A stretch of DNA of 64,000 nucleotides from an uncultured Bacteroidales bacterium (GCA_937899245.1 CALDKB010000048.1:202054-266053); one strand, 5' to 3'; counted from the stretch's first letter, positions 10,201 to 19,309 are shown. Program-made: numbers and translations. The notes: a model not told the origin generated them from the sequence alone.

Positions 10201-10230
10201 AAAATGCCGTTCAGAGATGGACGGCATTTT
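10201..10230 (+). terminator. Intrinsic terminator after ftcD
   Basis: Perfect 10-bp stem AAAATGCCGT / ACGGCATTTT with a 10-nt loop and a following T run (to 10233), 22 nt after the ftcD stop codon. Confidence 0.85.
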
Positions 10231-10249
10231 TTTGTGGTTTGCATTCTAC

Positions 10250-10795
10250 TTATTTTATTATCACAAGTATTGCTCCTTGATAGCCGTAATCTCTAAATGA
10301 TGCATCGCTGTATGAACAATGTGCTTTGTGTCGGTCCAATTCCTTGATGATTTCGTTTCGCAAAATACCTTCGCCTTTGCCGTGGATAAAGACAATTCGT
10401 TTTCCATGGTGATTCATTTCTTCGGAAAGAACCTTGATTACCTCTTGTTTTTGTCGTATATGTATGTCAACATCAGTCAATCCATGCAGGTTGGGGAAGA
10501 GTGCATTTTGATGCAGATCAACAATTCTTTCGTTTCTTGATGTATTTGCCTTAGGTTGTTTTTTCAACTTTGAACAGTCTTTTTGGCTTGTCTGTTTGTT
10601 AATGTTTTTCCCGATTTTGATGATTTCCTCCTCGGTGCTAATGTCCGAAAGAATAAATTCGTTTCTGAGCATAGGATACTCAAATCCAGATTCGTCTTCT
10701 ACAATATAAATGTTGCCATTGTAATTCTTAATGACACCTTCTCCTTGCCTATCGAGAAAGCGAACCCTTCTGCCTATAATGTTATCTCCTTCCAT
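10250..10795 (-). CDS. Smr-domain protein (DUF2027-like)
   Basis: 181 aa. The N-terminus (about 1-50) is a small KOW/SH3-like beta segment (GRRVRFLDRQGEGVIKNY). A charged linker follows (about 60-90), then a C-terminal Smr domain (about 90-181) with its usual signatures: a DLH motif (RIVDLHQNAL) and the HGKGEG loop (IFIHGKGEGILR read as VFIHGKGEG). Smr domains, first seen at the C-terminus of MutS2, are nicking endonucleases that act on branched DNA or RNA. Bacteroidetes relatives are usually near 340 aa with a long middle region, so this one is a short version. Cytoplasmic. It converges on ftcD and stands alone. The family call is good; the substrate is unknown. Confidence 0.82.
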   Translation of the reverse strand: MEGDNIIGRRVRFLDRQGEGVIKNYNGNIYIVEDESGFEYPMLRNEFILSDISTEEEIIKIGKNINKQTSQKDCSKLKKQPKANTSRNERIVDLHQNALFPNLHGLTDVDIHIRQKQEVIKVLSEEMNHHGKRIVFIHGKGEGILRNEIIKELDRHKAHCSYSDASFRDYGYQGAILVIIK

Positions 10796-10816
10796 ATTTT
10801 AAACTATAAGCATAAA

Positions 10817-10849
10817 AAAATCGTAGCCAATATTAGCAGCTCCGATTTT
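10817..10849 (-). terminator. Intrinsic terminator of the C25 peptidase gene
   Basis: Read on the minus strand: AAAATCG-g-AGC, loop, GCT-a-CGATTTT, then a T run. One internal mismatch. It lies 27 nt beyond the C25 gene stop. Confidence 0.6.
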
Positions 10850-10875
10850 CTTATTTTCTTATTTTCTTATTTCGA

Positions 10876-13800
10876 TTATCTTTCCAAAATAACCTTTACA
10901 ACTTTAACACCGCTTTCTGAATTTATTCTAGCGAAATAAATTCCGTTTGCGAGTACGCTCATGTCAATGCTTGCATTGTCGGCGGAAACACGGCGAGAAA
11001 GAACAATTTCACCAGTTCCGTTGATTATTTCAATGGTGTTGATGCTTTCGCCGGCAGTAATGTTAAGCATTCCGTTTGATGGGTTAGGGAAAACAGATAG
11101 GTTCGTTGCATTTTCAATTGCATTTTCTGTCGTTCCTTCAATACAGAAGTTGTAAGTTTTTGTTGTGAAACTTTCTGATGCTTCAACATTAAGAAGTGTT
11201 TCGTTAGTGTTTAGGTTTATAAATTGAGCAGAGCCGGTTCCTAAAAAGCCGAACAGTCCATTAAGTCCGTCGCCGCCGGTATCATAAAGGTTGAATGTAT
11301 AGCAACCAGCTCCAAGGCAGAAGTCGGTAGTTACAGCAGTTCCAGTATATTCGCCTGCAGTTCCGCTATAAATTATGTTGTTTTCTTCATCTTTTATGTC
11401 CCAGCTTGTTTGCTCTGCATAATAGTCTGCTGTCAAACTTAAACGGAAACCTTCTCCGTAGTGCGATCTGATATTGAAGGTGGCTGTTTTGGGCGTCTGG
11501 TTTTCGTTTTCACCACCATTGACACTTGTCACAATAAACGATATGGTTCCTTCTCCTTCTGGTATTGTTATTGGGTCAAATGTAAGGTTAGCTGTTCCGT
11601 TTGCTCCAATGCTAACTTCGAAAGTCTTTTCGCCGGAAAGTTCTCCGCAGGTATATGATGCAACTATTGTTGTAACGGTAAAATTACTGTTGTTCTTAAC
11701 CATGATTGTTGGTTGAGATTGTGGATATCCGCAGTATTCACCGTTAGGTTCGGCAACAGAAACTATTGTTACATTTCCTGATGATACCAGTACGTTGCGT
11801 GTCTTGCTGTTGTTTGTCGGATCCGCATCGGGCTCTCCGTTTGGCTGCGAAACTGTAAATTCAAATGTATAGTTTCCTGTTTCGAGTGTTATTTCATCGA
11901 AAGTTACATTGTCAGATGCATACTGTGCAAGATTGCCGGTCCAGTTTGTTGTTACAGGTGTTCCGCCGTTTATAGTGTAACTAACTGTTGCCGAAGTTAA
12001 AGTTTCTGTGCCTATGTTCATGATTGTAACTTGTGGGGCAAATGTTGCTTCTTGAACAGACATTGCCGGCGCTGGTGCAATTATAGACTGCAGAGTTGCA
12101 TCGTTTTCGTTTAAACCTTCAACAACCAAGACAGTTTGGATAATCGGTGCGCGGAATTGGCGGGTAATGACAATGTCAAGTTCTCCGCTTTCGGTAAGTG
12201 CAGGGAAATTTAGTTCTGCAGTGTTGCCGCTGCCAGTATATTGTGCGTCAAGCAAAACACCGTCTTTGCTAAGCGCAACATACGAAATATCTTCTGTGGC
12301 AACTGTCAGTGATGAAGTTCCTATAGGGATAATATTGGGGTATTCTGCATTTAGTTGCAAAGGAGTTCCGACATAAGGCATTAGTGACGGGTCGCCCATA
12401 AGGGTGTATATCTCCCAATAATATTGTATGTAGTCTGATGTTGACGAGTTGACAGAAAAGTTGCCGACAAATACCATTTCGCCTGCCGATGTGTTAGGTG
12501 TCTCTCCGTTTTCGTGGAAAAGGTGGTCGTATGTAGCCTGGCTTGTAGCTTCGTATGTAGGGTTGACATTAATAGGTGACATTACGCCCACAGACCAGTA
12601 GAAGTCTTCGTCCCATATTGTGCTGTTGGTACCGCCGATGTGGCAGACAGCACCTTTTCCCGGTGTGCGAAGCAGTGATTCTCCAAAACATACGTCCTTG
12701 TCAAACTTGTTGGAAAGGCAGCAGTTGCCAATGCTGAAGAAATATTCTCCGTCGTTCTGCAAGTTAGGGATGTCGCTAAGGTTGAAAACAGGATCTTGCC
12801 ATCCGTCGTAGTCGCAATGAGCGGAGTAGTTTACAAAGCCAACTCCATTGCTTATTTCCGATTTGATAGCTGTGGCGCTGTTGTGGCTTTCGGGCGAAAG
12901 GTAGGTTGATGCAATTACGTTGTGTGCATCGTTTACATAATATTGGGTGGCATAATTTATTTGTCCGTTGCCGTTGATGTCGTCATATTGGATAGAGCTG
13001 TCGTAGCCGGCCACTAATACCGCCTTATCAAGATATGACGGATCTTGGAATGTATATTGCTCGAACATAAGGGTCTTTTCTATCTGTGGGGTAAGTTGAT
13101 CGACATTCTGTGCCGAGAAACGACCGAAGAACATGTCGGGGATATAGTCGCTGGCACCATCGAAGCAAACTTTGTATACATCGGTATAGTGGTCATTGCT
13201 GTCGCCCAACCATCCGGAACTATGCGAAAGTTTCGACCATGTAACGGAAATCTGTGCCGTATCGCCAACAAGCAGCAGGTACGAAGGGGCGGGATTTTCT
13301 TCCGTAGACGCATCGTAAAGTTCTTTTAGATATGCATTTATGCTAGCACAGGTTCTGCCAATTTCATCAGTATATTTAACATCAACATCAAATCCCTTTT
13401 TGGTCTTCCATGCAATGAACGGCTGTAGGCTTTCCTCAAACATCCTGTCCGAAACAATAACATATTTTATAGGATAGTGCATTGCTGCGTTGCGTGTCTG
13501 CTTGTAGTTCCAGATGTTGCTGTACATTGCGGCAAATGCTGGCGAGTACTTGCTGTTCTTGATTTCGGTGCTGCGCGAGTCGGCATTGCGGAACGAAAGT
13601 TCAACTGAAATGTCGTTGCGTATTGTCAGCGCATTGTCGTCGATGTCGTATGCGAATGGATTTACGATTACTTTCGCAAGACGGATGCCACGCATTATGC
13701 CGGCTTCTTCGATAGTCAGCACTTCCGGCGAAAAGAATCCTCCTTCCTCGTAGATTTTGTCCTTGACAAATTTAATGTCTTCCTTCCTCTGATTCTTAAA

Positions 13801-14187
13801 AACCGAGGGCTGGCACGGTACAATCTTGTAGGCGCTGCCAATTTCGTTAAGGTTTACGACTTGTTCCGAATTAACCGAAACTTTCGAGACGATTTCTGCT
13901 CCCATTGGAACTTCAATCATCTTTACAATTACTGGCAGCTGTGGCATGCCTGTCTGGTTGTTTGTAATGTAGCCGTCTGCAAGAATCCTTGAGTAGATTT
14001 CTTCGTTTTCTGCAACTTGTGTAATGCTGAAATTTGAAAGCTTGCTTGTAAAGCTTAATGTTGTGTTTGTGTTTTCAATAATTTCTGTGGCGTTCTTGTC
14101 GCCGTTTATTGAAACAGGAATTAAAGTTTGCGCATGGCAGATGACTCCAATGGCGAGTCCAATTGTTAATAGTAATAATTTCCTCAT
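10876..14187 (-). CDS. Gingipain-type C25 cysteine peptidase, T9SS cargo
   Basis: 1,103 aa. Signal peptide MRKLLLLTIGLAIGVICHAQ. A propeptide-like region (about 25-230) precedes a C25 catalytic domain (about 235-590) opening with KYVIVSDRMFEESLQPF. Candidate catalytic residues: H457 in the YSAHCDYDGW segment and C489 in SIGNCCLSNKFD, matching the gingipain His-Cys dyad by position. CARDB/Ig-like beta domains follow (about 690-900), then a region around FCLGAGCYTFNLYDTGGDG, and a T9SS type A sorting domain at the end (NLSVFPNPSNGMLNI, LANGIYFARI). Exported by the Sec then T9SS route and probably surface attached. With the neighbouring M14 peptidase it suggests a protein-degrading lifestyle. 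Arg versus Lys specificity cannot be read from sequence alone. A -7 element TATTTTTG lies at 14213-14220 on the minus strand. Confidence 0.92.
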   Translation of the reverse strand: MRKLLLLTIGLAIGVICHAQTLIPVSINGDKNATEIIENTNTTLSFTSKLSNFSITQVAENEEIYSRILADGYITNNQTGMPQLPVIVKMIEVPMGAEIVSKVSVNSEQVVNLNEIGSAYKIVPCQPSVFKNQRKEDIKFVKDKIYEEGGFFSPEVLTIEEAGIMRGIRLAKVIVNPFAYDIDDNALTIRNDISVELSFRNADSRSTEIKNSKYSPAFAAMYSNIWNYKQTRNAAMHYPIKYVIVSDRMFEESLQPFIAWKTKKGFDVDVKYTDEIGRTCASINAYLKELYDASTEENPAPSYLLLVGDTAQISVTWSKLSHSSGWLGDSNDHYTDVYKVCFDGASDYIPDMFFGRFSAQNVDQLTPQIEKTLMFEQYTFQDPSYLDKAVLVAGYDSSIQYDDINGNGQINYATQYYVNDAHNVIASTYLSPESHNSATAIKSEISNGVGFVNYSAHCDYDGWQDPVFNLSDIPNLQNDGEYFFSIGNCCLSNKFDKDVCFGESLLRTPGKGAVCHIGGTNSTIWDEDFYWSVGVMSPINVNPTYEATSQATYDHLFHENGETPNTSAGEMVFVGNFSVNSSTSDYIQYYWEIYTLMGDPSLMPYVGTPLQLNAEYPNIIPIGTSSLTVATEDISYVALSKDGVLLDAQYTGSGNTAELNFPALTESGELDIVITRQFRAPIIQTVLVVEGLNENDATLQSIIAPAPAMSVQEATFAPQVTIMNIGTETLTSATVSYTINGGTPVTTNWTGNLAQYASDNVTFDEITLETGNYTFEFTVSQPNGEPDADPTNNSKTRNVLVSSGNVTIVSVAEPNGEYCGYPQSQPTIMVKNNSNFTVTTIVASYTCGELSGEKTFEVSIGANGTANLTFDPITIPEGEGTISFIVTSVNGGENENQTPKTATFNIRSHYGEGFRLSLTADYYAEQTSWDIKDEENNIIYSGTAGEYTGTAVTTDFCLGAGCYTFNLYDTGGDGLNGLFGFLGTGSAQFINLNTNETLLNVEASESFTTKTYNFCIEGTTENAIENATNLSVFPNPSNGMLNITAGESINTIEIINGTGEIVLSRRVSADNASIDMSVLANGIYFARINSESGVKVVKVILER

Positions 14188-14390
14188 CTTGTGATACTTT
14201 AATATGCTTGTACAAAAATAAGATTTTAATCAATTTAAAACTCAACATAATATTGTAGGTTCGTTTTTTTTTGTTTGTGCGGGGCTGTTTTTTCGTGTGG
14301 TATGTCTATAAATATTGAGTAGATGTATTTGTATAATAGTAGTAGGTATTATTTTGGAATTTTTTATGGTCCTGAAAATAAAAGTTGTAA

Positions 14391-14398
14391 TACTTTTG
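14391..14398 (+). promoter_or_regulatory. -7 element of the ABC-GntR operon promoter
   Basis: TACTTTTG fits TAnnTTTG. The predicted transcription start falls about 7 nt downstream, inside the palindrome at 14400-14423, about 50 nt before the ATG at 14455. Confidence 0.55.
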
Positions 14399-14399
14399 C

Positions 14400-14423
14400 G
14401 GTGTATTACTTTACTAATACACC
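14400..14423 (+). promoter_or_regulatory. Palindromic operator for the YtrA-type GntR regulator
   Basis: Perfect inverted repeat with 9-bp arms, GGTGTATTA and TAATACACC, around 6 nt (CTTTAC). It begins 2 nt after the -7 element and covers the expected transcription start, the place for a repressor. The outer part reads GTGTA-12 nt-TACAC, similar to the operator I recall for the Bacillus subtilis YtrA regulator (GTGTA/TACAC half sites). The operon encodes a YtrA-subfamily protein at 16133. Autoregulation is inferred. Confidence 0.65.
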
Positions 14424-14454
14424 AAGAGATAAAAACAGTAAAAACGACAGTAAT

Positions 14455-15402
14455 ATGATTGAATTAAAAAACATTGATTTCGGCTATATTCCGCAAAGGA
14501 AAATCTTTTCGGATCTTAGTTTGACACTTGAGGCGGGGCATATATATGGTTTGCTCGGCAAGAATGGGATGGGCAAGACCACTTTGTTGAAAATAATGTC
14601 CGGTTTACGTTTCTGCCAGAAGGGAACGGTAAATGTGTTTGGTAACGAAGCGGCAAGACGTAGGCCAGAAATGCTTTCGGACATTTATTTTGTGACGGAG
14701 GAAATGGACGTGCCGTCGATAAAAATAAGCGAGTTTCTTGAGATATACTCTCCGTTTTATCCTAATTTCAGTCGCGCCGATTTCGACAGGTACATGGAGC
14801 AGTTCGACTTGGTTGACAAGGGAGCTAAACTCACTCAGTTGTCGCACGGACAGAAGAAAAAGGTGCTTGTTAGTTTCGCCTTGGCCACGAACACAAAGCT
14901 TCTGATAATGGACGAGCCGACCAACGGAATGGATATCCCATCGAAAAGTGCGTTCCGCAAGGTTGTCGCATCGGCAGTTACCGACGAGAAGACGATGATA
15001 ATATCGACTCATCAGGTTCGTGATTTGCAGAATGTTATCGATGCGGTTATAGTCCTCGATCACGGAAGAATTCTTCTCAACCGCGATATAAATTCCATTT
15101 GCGAAAAGCTGTCGTTCAAGGTTTTGGATTCGGCCAACTACGAGAGGCTTTCGAGTGAAGGCAAGATTTTGTATGCCGAAGATAATGTGATGGGCAAGGT
15201 GGCTGTATGTCCTCGTGAGGATGGCGATTTCGACGATGATAAGTTTGATATGGAGCTTTTGTTCTGCGCCGTTATTGCTAACACGGAAATGTCGAACAGC
15301 GAGAAAATAAACGCCTTGTTCGGCGATGACAGCAAGAAGAATTTCAATGGCAAGTCGCAGTTCGCCGAGGAAATGGAAAATATGTTGAACAATAAAAACT
15401 AA
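14455..15402 (+). CDS. ABC transporter ATP-binding protein (YtrB/BcrA-like)
   Basis: 315 aa from the ATG at 14455. An upstream in-frame start at 14323 would put the promoter and operator inside the gene, so I reject it. Single ABC ATPase domain: Walker A GKNGMGKTT, signature LSHGQKKK, Walker B LLIMDEPTNGMD, H-loop STHQ. The C-terminal 90 residues are a variable extension rich in Asp/Glu. It powers a small-molecule or antimicrobial-peptide type exporter whose membrane part is the next gene, 6 nt downstream. First gene of a four-gene operon (ATPase, permease, GntR regulator, GIN-domain protein). Regulation by the GntR protein through the palindrome at 14400-14423 is likely. The transported substrate is unknown. 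Confidence 0.9.
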   Translation: MIELKNIDFGYIPQRKIFSDLSLTLEAGHIYGLLGKNGMGKTTLLKIMSGLRFCQKGTVNVFGNEAARRRPEMLSDIYFVTEEMDVPSIKISEFLEIYSPFYPNFSRADFDRYMEQFDLVDKGAKLTQLSHGQKKKVLVSFALATNTKLLIMDEPTNGMDIPSKSAFRKVVASAVTDEKTMIISTHQVRDLQNVIDAVIVLDHGRILLNRDINSICEKLSFKVLDSANYERLSSEGKILYAEDNVMGKVAVCPREDGDFDDDKFDMELLFCAVIANTEMSNSEKINALFGDDSKKNFNGKSQFAEEMENMLNNKN

Positions 15403-15408
15403 GCAATC

Positions 15409-16131
15409 ATGAAAGACATATCATTTAAACGCATAGGTTTACTTTTCAAGCGTTATTTCCGTGAAAATTGGAAAAAGGATGTTATCGTAGTGTCAATAAT
15501 TTTCGGTGTTGAAATGTTGTTTTCGTTAGATTGCGAAAATTCTTCAATCTCGTTTGCGCTTCTTTGTGTGTTCTATCTTATTTATTCGGGTAGGATTTAT
15601 GGAATGCTCGGCAATCCGCAAAGGAGCATCAACTATCTGTTGATTCCTGCAAGTGCCGGCGAAAAGACTATCGTCAATATCTGTCTGAGCCAGTTCTACT
15701 ATCCATTGTTACTTGTTGCTGCTGCTTGTCTCGGAATTCTTGCTAGCACAATAACTTGTGCATTTTTGTTTGACTGCGGGCTTACGCTTAAACATATTGC
15801 ATTTTTGCCAGGTGGTGCATCAATGGATGGCGAATTGGCGTTAATAATAATTATTATGTTTATGATGTTCAATTCGGCATTGATGTTCGGATCGGTATAT
15901 TTCAGGCGTAAGGCAATTATTAAGACATTGCTTTGTGAGTCCGCGTTCTTCATTGTCGTTATGATTTTCACGGGTATTGTTTTCAAGCTGGAAATGGCTG
16001 GCGGCAGTTCATTAATAACAAATGCGCTAATAGTTGACAATTTTGGATATATATTGTCAGCATTTATGTCTGCTGTTATGATATTTTTCTGGATTTTAAC
16101 GTTCATTAGACTAAGGGAAACGGAGGCATAG
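15409..16131 (+). CDS. ABC transporter permease subunit (membrane protein)
   Basis: 240 aa with about six hydrophobic segments, including LLVAAACLGILASTITCAF, a stretch of consecutive Ile/Met near 145-160 and a final helix near 215-232 (MSAVMIFFWILTFIRLRE). No sequence motif names a family, but position 6 nt after an ABC ATPase and 1 nt before a YtrA-type regulator makes it the permease half of this transporter. Located in the inner membrane. Its length and topology resemble ABC-2-like permeases of Ytr or bacitracin-type systems. Confidence 0.75.
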   Translation: MKDISFKRIGLLFKRYFRENWKKDVIVVSIIFGVEMLFSLDCENSSISFALLCVFYLIYSGRIYGMLGNPQRSINYLLIPASAGEKTIVNICLSQFYYPLLLVAAACLGILASTITCAFLFDCGLTLKHIAFLPGGASMDGELALIIIIMFMMFNSALMFGSVYFRRKAIIKTLLCESAFFIVVMIFTGIVFKLEMAGGSSLITNALIVDNFGYILSAFMSAVMIFFWILTFIRLRETEA

Positions 16132-16132
16132 C

Positions 16133-16498
16133 ATGAATTTCACAGAATCTAAAGCAATATATCAGCAGATTTCCGACTATGTATGCGAGCAAATTCTTGT
16201 CGGGACCTGGCATGAAAACGACAGAATCCCTTCGGTGCGTGAGTTGGGCGTGCAACTTGAGGTAAATCCGAATACCGTTATGCGTTCATACGACTATCTT
16301 CAAAACCTTGAAATTATAGCCAACAAGCGCGGAATTGGTTATTTCGCATCTGAAAGTGCAATTGTGAAAATAAAGGAAATGCGTAAAAACCGGTTTGTCA
16401 ATAGGGATTTGCCTGCAGTATTTCAGGAGATGAATCTGCTTGGAATAAGCATCAGTGAGTTAAATGATTATTATAACGAATTCATAAACAAGAAGTAA
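16133..16498 (+). CDS. GntR-family transcriptional regulator, YtrA subfamily
   Basis: 121 aa, the short length of the YtrA subfamily. An N-terminal winged helix-turn-helix (about 8-75) carries the GntR signature IPSVRELGVQLEVNPNTVMR. The C-terminal tail of about 45 residues is too short for an effector-binding domain and probably serves dimerisation. YtrA regulators are typically encoded in the ABC operon they repress, as here: the gene sits 1 nt after the permease and 1 nt before the GIN-domain gene. The likely operator is the palindrome at 14400-14423. Confidence 0.9.
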   Translation: MNFTESKAIYQQISDYVCEQILVGTWHENDRIPSVRELGVQLEVNPNTVMRSYDYLQNLEIIANKRGIGYFASESAIVKIKEMRKNRFVNRDLPAVFQEMNLLGISISELNDYYNEFINKK

Positions 16499-16499
16499 T

Positions 16500-17201
16500 A
16501 TGAAAAAGAGAACAAACATAATTCTATTTACAGGCTTAGCCGTAATACTGGTAATAATCCTTGTGCTTGAGGTTGTTGCAGTTAAAAGAGACAACAATAC
16601 CATCGGAGTTACACCTCATGAAGATGGAATGGTAACCGATGTGAGGGATGTCGAATCTTTCTGCAAGATTGTAAACGAAGGCGCATTCAACATAAAGTTC
16701 GTGCAGTCCGAAAAGTCGCAGGTTGTTGTAACTGGCGAAGAGTGGGTGATGAACAAGGTGAATGTCGATGTTCGTGATGGCGAATTGGAAATATACAACT
16801 ATGGCTATGCCGATGGTGCCGACTGTGAAATCATTGTTTATTCGCCAAACTGCAATGAAATCAAGAACGAAGGGTTGGGAAACATTACAAGCGATAGCAT
16901 TTCGTGCACGAAGTTAAAAATCGAAAACGAAGGTGTAGGTCACATTGAAATAAAGAAGCTCGATGCTAACCGTTTGCATATTGAGAATTCTGGTGTTGGT
17001 ACTATTACTTTTGGCGAAATCAGAGTCGAGTCTGTAGATGTTGAAAACGAAGGTGTTGGCGTAGTTTCTATTAGTGGAATTGCGAAAACGGCAAGACTGG
17101 AAAATGAAGGCGTCGGCAGCATCGATATCTCTGGAATCGAGTGCGACGACATCAGCGCCGACAACGATGGAACTGGAAAGATAATCACACCATCAAGGTA
17201 A
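16500..17201 (+). CDS. Membrane-anchored GIN-domain (DUF2807) protein
   Basis: 233 aa. One N-terminal hydrophobic segment (about 7-26, IILFTGLAVILVIILVLEVV) is either a signal anchor or an uncleaved signal. The rest is a DUF2807 'auto-transporter adhesin head GIN' domain: short beta-helix-like repeats with the recurring motif NEGVG or NEGLG (about 120-225). Function of the domain is unknown; many copies in Bacteroidota are cell-envelope proteins. It starts 1 nt after the GntR gene, so it is the last gene of the ABC operon and probably responds to the same envelope signal. A strong terminator follows. Confidence 0.82.
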   Translation: MKKRTNIILFTGLAVILVIILVLEVVAVKRDNNTIGVTPHEDGMVTDVRDVESFCKIVNEGAFNIKFVQSEKSQVVVTGEEWVMNKVNVDVRDGELEIYNYGYADGADCEIIVYSPNCNEIKNEGLGNITSDSISCTKLKIENEGVGHIEIKKLDANRLHIENSGVGTITFGEIRVESVDVENEGVGVVSISGIAKTARLENEGVGSIDISGIECDDISADNDGTGKIITPSR

Positions 17202-17237
17202 TAGACCATTTACTTATTACAATACTTATTTTGAGGG

Positions 17238-17260
17238 AAGAGGCGATGAGGTCGCCTCTT
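17238..17260 (+). terminator. Intrinsic terminator of the ABC-GntR-GIN operon
   Basis: Stem AAGAGGCGA / TCGCCTCTT (9 bp, 5-nt loop) followed by a T run to 17265. Confidence 0.88.
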
Positions 17261-17307
17261 TTTTTGTGTTTATTCAAATTTTCGATTTCTTGAATCTTTA
17301 ATTTTAC

Positions 17308-17315
17308 TACTTTTG
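17308..17315 (+). promoter_or_regulatory. -7 element before the helix-hairpin-helix gene
   Basis: TACTTTTG fits TAnnTTTG. The predicted transcription start near 17322 lies after the in-frame start at 17313 and before the ATG at 17331, which supports the latter as the real start. Confidence 0.5.
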
Positions 17316-17330
17316 AAAGATTTTATTACG

Positions 17331-18434
17331 ATGAAAAAATTCTTCAAGGAATATTTCAGTTTTTCAAAGCGCGAGCAGAACGGGCTTTTTGTTTTGTTTG
17401 GCGTTTTGTTGGCTTTGATTGTGGCAAAAACTATTGTTTCTTCTCGTAATGCAGAAACGCGTGTCGACTATCAGTCATTTGAGACAGAAATCGATAGCTT
17501 TTTGTATTATCAGCAGACGCATTTCGACGATGCCAGTCTTTTCGCTTTTGATCCCAACAATGCATCGCGCGAGGATTTTCTTCGTCTTGGACTTTCGCCT
17601 AAATCGGTAAACGGAATTATGAATTATCGTGAAAAAGGCTACAAGTTCTATAAGTCCGAAGACTTGCAGCGTGTGCATTCGCTAAAGCCTGAAGAATATG
17701 AAATAATAAAGGATTATGTAGTCATCGAAAAGACTTCCTTTCAGCGAAATTACGACGATTATGGTCATTCAAGAAATAGTGGGAAATATGGCAAGTCGGA
17801 GAAAAAGGTCGCAGACTTGTTCGTTTTTGACCCGAATATTGCCACAAAGGAAGATTTCGAGCGTTTAGGTTTCAAGACTTGGCAGGCCGAGAATATTGTC
17901 AAGTATCGTAGCAGGGGCGGTTCGTTTAAGCAACCGTCCGACTTGAGCAAGATATATGGTCTTGACGAGGATTTTGTTGCCAGTTTGATGCCCTACATCG
18001 AAATTTCTTCGCAGAACGAATCGGTACAAGCCGACATTTTAATAAACCTGAATACGGCGACAGCGGAAGATTTGCAGCAATTACGTGGCATTGGTGCGGC
18101 ATATTCAAGGAGAATAATTGAATATCGCGAAAAACTTGGTGGCTTTGTCGCTGTTGAGCAGTTGCGTGAAGTTTATGGTATTACAGAGGATTTATATTCT
18201 TCGATATCACAAAGTTTGGAATTAGACACCAAGTCGGTTCGGACAATAAATATCAATAAGGCAGACTTTAAGGCGTTAATTTCGCACCCTTATATCGACA
18301 AGGATATGACGGAGGCGATACTTAACTATCGTGAGTATGCCGGAAAGATAAAATCGTCCGACGAACTGCTAAGGCAAAAAGCGTTAAACAAGGAGCAGTA
18401 CGATAAAATTTCTAAATATATTTCGGTAGAATGA
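17331..18434 (+). CDS. Membrane-anchored helix-hairpin-helix (ComEA-like) protein
   Basis: 367 aa from the ATG at 17331. An N-terminal stretch MKKFFKEYFSFSKREQNG precedes one membrane helix (about 20-38, LFVLFGVLLALIVAKTIV). The rest holds four helix-hairpin-helix units, each ending in a 'YRE/YRS' helix: near 85-105, 165-195, 230-275 (LQQLRGIGAAYSRRIIEYRE, the most canonical) and 305-345. HhH motifs bind DNA non-specifically; ComEA-type proteins receive DNA at the cell surface during uptake. Bacteroidota often carry this gene without other competence genes nearby. The stop overlaps the next gene by 4 nt, so the two are co-translated. Confidence 0.8.
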   Translation: MKKFFKEYFSFSKREQNGLFVLFGVLLALIVAKTIVSSRNAETRVDYQSFETEIDSFLYYQQTHFDDASLFAFDPNNASREDFLRLGLSPKSVNGIMNYREKGYKFYKSEDLQRVHSLKPEEYEIIKDYVVIEKTSFQRNYDDYGHSRNSGKYGKSEKKVADLFVFDPNIATKEDFERLGFKTWQAENIVKYRSRGGSFKQPSDLSKIYGLDEDFVASLMPYIEISSQNESVQADILINLNTATAEDLQQLRGIGAAYSRRIIEYREKLGGFVAVEQLREVYGITEDLYSSISQSLELDTKSVRTININKADFKALISHPYIDKDMTEAILNYREYAGKIKSSDELLRQKALNKEQYDKISKYISVE

Positions 18435-19198
18435 CACAGCAGTTATCAAAGGCAAAGGCAAGCGTAATAAATTCGCTATCGGTTAAGAAGTATCGCGATA
18501 TTAACGGAATGTTTGTTATCGAGGGTTTCAAGATAATTGATGAGGCTATCCGTGCCGGATTGGATCTGAGAATGCTTGTCGGCTTGCCCGAAAGTCTGGC
18601 TCGTTTCAATGTTTCGGACACACTTAAATATGAAACCGACGAGAAGACAATGTCCAAAATGTCCAACTTCAAGACAGCATCGTCAATTATGGCTGCCGTG
18701 GCAATTCCGCAGCGGGAACTATGTGCCGCCGATTTGGGCAATTCGCTAACTATGGCTATTGATACCGTGCAGGATCCCGGTAATTTCGGCACAATTATTC
18801 GTATCTGCGACTGGTTTGGAATCAAGAATATTATTTGTTCAAAGGGAAGTACCGACTTGTATAACCCGAAGACAATTCAGGCAACTATGGGTGCGTTCCT
18901 GCGCGTAAACGTGTTCTATGTGGAGCTGCCGAAATTTATTGCCGAATATCGCTCTGTCACTGGTCTCGACTGTTTCGGAACTTTTCTCGGAGGAGACAAT
19001 ATTTATGCATGCAACCTGCCCCAAAACGGACTTGTTGTCATGGGGAACGAGGGTAATGGAATATCGCCAGAGGTGGAGGCTGTAGTCTCTCGAAAACTCT
19101 ATATACCGCCATTCTGCGACAATCATGTCGAGTCGCTCAATATCTCTATGGCCGCGGCAATTGTTTGCAATGAGTTCCGTAGGGGTGGCCTGAAATAG
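18431..19198 (+). CDS. TrmH/SpoU-family RNA 2'-O-methyltransferase
   Basis: 255 aa. An N-terminal substrate-binding domain (about 1-95, RNVFVIEGF-like segment MFVIEGFKIIDEAI) is followed by the SPOUT knot domain with its three motifs: motif 1 DPGNFGTIIRICDWFGI, motif 2 VVMGNEGNGI and motif 3 VESLNISMAAAIV. It methylates ribose in rRNA or tRNA with SAM; the exact nucleotide cannot be read from sequence. Starts inside the stop of the HhH gene (ATGA overlap). Confidence 0.9.
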   Translation: MTQQLSKAKASVINSLSVKKYRDINGMFVIEGFKIIDEAIRAGLDLRMLVGLPESLARFNVSDTLKYETDEKTMSKMSNFKTASSIMAAVAIPQRELCAADLGNSLTMAIDTVQDPGNFGTIIRICDWFGIKNIICSKGSTDLYNPKTIQATMGAFLRVNVFYVELPKFIAEYRSVTGLDCFGTFLGGDNIYACNLPQNGLVVMGNEGNGISPEVEAVVSRKLYIPPFCDNHVESLNISMAAAIVCNEFRRGGLK

Positions 19199-19301
19199 TT
19201 ATTGCTAGTTTCCTTGTCGCTATGCTTTCATTTCCTTATGGTTTAACAGTCAAAAAACTAGAAACTAATAGAAACCAGTAAACAATTATAAACATTTTCC
19301 T

Positions 19302-19309
19302 TATCTTTG
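19302..19309 (+). promoter_or_regulatory. -7 element of the MazG-like/deoC promoter
   Basis: TATCTTTG, an exact TAnnTTTG match, 14 nt before the ATG at 19324. No convincing -33 box. Confidence 0.5.

Noticed and set aside
14323..14454. Upstream start for the ABC ATPase
   Set aside because: It would include the -7 box and the palindrome; the residues do not resemble an ABC N-terminus.
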